From positions 372,001 through 436,000 of the forward strand of contig NZ_LN909063.1 in the NCBI RefSeq assembly GCF_001486505.1: 64,000 nt of DNA, written 5' to 3'. Of this stretch, positions 61,687-64,000 are shown in pieces. The translations under genes and the position numbers were made by a program. The stretch comes from Paenibacillus rubinfantis. Lineage in GTDB: Bacteria > Bacillota > Bacilli > Paenibacillales > Paenibacillaceae. The notes beneath the pieces are model-generated. The model searched no databases, was not told the DNA's origin, and was given only the letters and a program-made list of their open reading frames with translations. Position 1 is the stretch's first letter. Every line of letters starts with the position of its first letter.

Positions 61687-63328
61687 AGTATTGATTATCG
61701 ACGACGAGGAACCGCTTCGGGAAGCGATTCGGATCCTGGGCAATTGGCAGGACCTTGAAGTTGACGAAATATGGGAAGCCACGGACGGCAAGGCCGGCCT
61801 TCAGATGCTGGAGCAGTATAAGCCGGATATCGTGATGGTGGATATGAAGATGCCCGAGCTGAACGGGGTCGAGTTTTTGCGGATCGTCGAGCAGGACTAT
61901 CCCGAGCTGTTGACGATCGTCATCAGCGGATATAACGACTTCGAATTCACCCGCCCGGCCATCCATGCCAGAGTGGTGGATTACTTGTTGAAACCGGTGA
62001 ATCGACAAGACTTGAACCAGGCGCTTCGCAAAGCAGTCGACGTGCTGAATGCCAAACGTCAAATCCAAAGCGAGTCGATTACTCGGAATATTGCCTTTAA
62101 TCTCTCGCTTCCGAAATTGAAAGAGAAAATATATCTATCCATTATTGAACGCAGCTTTAAAAAGCAAAGCAGTCAGGCATTTCTTCCGCTGATCGGCGCG
62201 GATGATCCGAATCATCGGTTTGGGGTGCTCGTGCTGCGGATCTTGAATATGGAGGCCGTACGGGACAGCCGGTTTAACCATGACCGGGAGCTGCTTTATT
62301 TTGCTGTGGCGAACGTCGTCAACGAGGTGGCCGTGAACAACCTGCAGTGCTTCAGCTTCGCTAATCCGAAGCAGGAACGGGAAATCATCGCGGTCTTTAC
62401 CGCACAGGGCGGCTATCCGCAAGAGATTGCCTTCCGAGCAGGGGAATTGATGCGGAAGGTTGTTTCCACGCTAAGCGATTTATTTGACGTGCAGGCGGCC
62501 GGGGGGATCGGCCGATATTGCGAGGATGTCTTGAACTTGGCCGTTTCCTATGAGGAGGCGGTCGCCGGGATCCAAGGGATTGACCTCTTGAAACTCAAGG
62601 GGAATGCCGTGATTGGAGAGTCGGATAAGCCGGCGCTGAAGGAGACGTTCTCTTTCTCTAGCCGGATGCCGATTCTGCGGGGAGCCCTGGAGGCGGGCAA
62701 TCTGAACCATGCCAAATCGGTGATGGCCGAATTCGCCAAGAGCATCCGGGCTTCTGGCTTCTGCAGCATCGGTGCGGCTGACCGGTTGCTGCGGGAAATC
62801 GTCGTGCTGATCAATGATACGGCATCGGAACTTGGCGTACCCGCGGACAAGCTCCCCGCGTCCGGCGGAGATCGTCCGCTGCAGGCGCTTGGCATCGGGA
62901 CCGATGTGGCCACATTTGAACAATTTGAGGCCTTGCTGCTCGGTTTGACGGAATATTATCACGAGCAAGTTCGCCGCTCGGTGGCGGCGGGACGTCCCTT
63001 CAGCGTCGAGGATATCAAGGCGTATATCGACAACCACTATTTTGAAGATATCAAGATTTCAATGTTCACGGAGAAGTATTTTTTGAGCCGCGAGTATTTG
63101 ATGAAGCTGTTTAAGCAACAATATGGCTGCGGTATTCACGAATATGTGCAGAAGGTTCGTATGGACAAAGCGAAGGAATTGCTGGATGATTCGTCACTCA
63201 AGATTCAGGAAATCTCCGAAATGCTGGGCTATAAAGACAAAAACTATTTCAGCAAGGCGTTCCGAAATTACTATGACCTGTCGCCGTCCGAATACCGTCA
63301 ACAGCAGGAGGAAAGGGTCAAAAAGTGA
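61679..63328 (+). CDS. AraC-type response regulator, third system
   Basis: A 549-residue regulator with receiver motifs IDDEEP, Asp in VMVDMKMPELNG near residue 55, SGYNDFEF and LLKPVN, and a C-terminal AraC domain with KISMFTEKYFLSREYLMKLF and KIQEISEMLGYKDKNYFSKA. Its start lies within the kinase gene end, implying coupled translation. The last codons fall in one arm of an inverted repeat with the sequence at 63345-63360. Confidence 0.93.
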   Translation: MYKVLIIDDEEPLREAIRILGNWQDLEVDEIWEATDGKAGLQMLEQYKPDIVMVDMKMPELNGVEFLRIVEQDYPELLTIVISGYNDFEFTRPAIHARVVDYLLKPVNRQDLNQALRKAVDVLNAKRQIQSESITRNIAFNLSLPKLKEKIYLSIIERSFKKQSSQAFLPLIGADDPNHRFGVLVLRILNMEAVRDSRFNHDRELLYFAVANVVNEVAVNNLQCFSFANPKQEREIIAVFTAQGGYPQEIAFRAGELMRKVVSTLSDLFDVQAAGGIGRYCEDVLNLAVSYEEAVAGIQGIDLLKLKGNAVIGESDKPALKETFSFSSRMPILRGALEAGNLNHAKSVMAEFAKSIRASGFCSIGAADRLLREIVVLINDTASELGVPADKLPASGGDRPLQALGIGTDVATFEQFEALLLGLTEYYHEQVRRSVAAGRPFSVEDIKAYIDNHYFEDIKISMFTEKYFLSREYLMKLFKQQYGCGIHEYVQKVRMDKAKELLDDSSLKIQEISEMLGYKDKNYFSKAFRNYYDLSPSEYRQQQEERVKK

Positions 63329-63407
63329 ACTTGCGGGAGGACTCCACTTTTTTACCCTTAACTCACCACATATCTACATTTTTTCACCCGACCCTTTTCT
63401 TTAGAAT
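63312..63407 (+). promoter_or_regulatory. Lipoprotein promoter: inverted repeat, regulator site and -10
   Basis: AAGGGTCAAAAAGTG (63312-63326) pairs with CACTTTTTTACCCTT (63345-63359) except one position, a possible stem without a downstream T-run. The second arm extended, CACTTTTTTACCCTTAACT, equals the candidate AraC-regulator site and ends 39 nt before a TAGAAT -10 (63402-63407). Confidence 0.55.
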
Positions 63408-63453
63408 AGGGGCATAACAAATTCAACCAAAAAAGAAATTGGGGGCGTTCGTA

Positions 63454-64000
63454 ATGAAGAAAAAAATCCTGGCCTTGTCATTCAGCTTGGTGCTGATCAT
63501 GGGCCTGTTATCCGCATGCGGAGGCAACAATAACGCAGCGAATAACGGAGCGAATAACGCAGGGGCTGGTAACGGTGGTGAGACGGATGATTCCAAACCG
63601 GTAACGATCAATATGTTTACAGCTTCTCCGGAATACACCGATGCGTTTAACGCCTACATCGAGGAATATAAGAAAGTGAAGCCTAACGTCACGATCAACT
63701 TGGAAATTATGCAAGCGGACTACAACACGGTATTGAAGTCGAGAATCGCGGCAGGCAGCACGCCTGACGTATTCCAAACAACGGCAGGCGGGGACATCGA
63801 CACCTTTGCCGAATACAGCGCCGATTTGACGGATCAGCCGCTGGCAGCAGCGATGACCGATGCCGTTCGCGCCAACATGACCTCCTCCGACGGCAAAGTG
63901 CTGGGATTGCCGGTGAAAGGCAATCTGTTCTCCTTGATCTACAACAAGCAGCTGCTGGATGAAGCGGGAATCACCACATTCCCGAAAACGACGGCTGAAC
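63454..64000 (+). CDS. Sugar-binding lipoprotein, third transporter (partial, runs off the window)
   Basis: The first 182 codons are present. Signal helix ILALSFSLVLIMGLL and lipobox LSAC near residues 18-21, then an Asn/Gly-rich linker and the start of a family-1 binding domain (VTINMFTASPEYTDAFNAYI, KSRIAAGSTPDVFQT, LPVKGNLFSLIYNKQLLDEA). GGGGG eight bases before ATG 63454 is the binding site. Likely partner of the divergent permeases at 57953-59670, since it shares their candidate regulator site. Confidence 0.92.
   Translation, partial: MKKKILALSFSLVLIMGLLSACGGNNNAANNGANNAGAGNGGETDDSKPVTINMFTASPEYTDAFNAYIEEYKKVKPNVTINLEIMQADYNTVLKSRIAAGSTPDVFQTTAGGDIDTFAEYSADLTDQPLAAAMTDAVRANMTSSDGKVLGLPVKGNLFSLIYNKQLLDEAGITTFPKTTAE

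Overview
The window looks like chromosome of a xylan-degrading member of the Paenibacillaceae (Paenibacillus or a close relative). The evidence is the gene content (YesM/YesN-type two-component systems next to CUT1 sugar transporters, an aldouronate cluster of the kind known from Paenibacillus sp. JDR-2, MhqR/MhqNOD-like genes, MocR regulator), strong AGGAGG-type ribosome binding sites, Gram-positive lipoprotein signals, and TnrA/GlnR-type and CcpA-type sites. Base composition is moderately GC-rich by eye. No tRNA, rRNA, transposase, integrase or CRISPR array was seen.

Layout. 1-4.0 kb (minus): a probable envelope-lipid cassette of MGDG-synthase-like glycosyltransferase, MFS transporter, PAP2 phosphatase and a YkoP-like protein. 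4.2-13.3 kb: an RlmN-family rRNA methyltransferase with a candidate leader peptide, CutC, an exported FAD oxidoreductase, a MocR regulator, a GNAT acetyltransferase, a DinG/XPD-type helicase with an N-terminal nuclease-like region, and a small oxidase-like membrane protein. 13.3-16.8 kb: a quinone/electrophile-stress group (MhqR-like repressor, DoxX, nitroreductase, ring-cleavage dioxygenase, esterase) with MhqR-type palindromes.

16.9-31.6 kb is the core of the window: two AraC-type response regulators around one sensor kinase, a lipoprotein and two permeases, then cytoplasmic GH43, GH10 and GH67 enzymes. Together they would sense, import and dismantle methylglucuronoxylo-oligosaccharides. 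The theme continues at 40.7-45.1 kb (a decayed GH115-like fragment, mannonate dehydrogenase, mannonate dehydratase, GntR regulator, GH8 exo-oligoxylanase), at 46-52.6 kb (second sugar transporter with kinase/regulator), at 53.7 kb (second GH43 xylosidase) and at 58-64 kb (third transporter with kinase/regulator, running off the window). None of the three transporters has its own ATPase, so they presumably share an MsmX-like one encoded elsewhere.

31.8-38.6 kb is a nitrite assimilation block: nirB, nirD, a formate/nitrite channel and a siroheme-type cobA, faced by an ANTAR protein and a TrpD-like protein. The nirB leader carries a textbook ANTAR twin-hairpin motif that competes with a terminator, behind a promoter with two perfect TnrA/GlnR boxes. 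The middle of cobA is replaced by G-rich sequence that looks like a sequencing or assembly artefact.

The most unusual signal is in the spacers. Seven intergenic places hold islands of about 180-190 bp made of four mini-hairpin modules (about 18-27 nt), spaced about 50, 50-60 and 50 nt apart, in most islands arranged as two forward then two inverted copies. Five different sequence words are used, yet the architecture is the same. Most islands lie between convergent genes, and one family is amplified to four copies at 56.4-57.8 kb.
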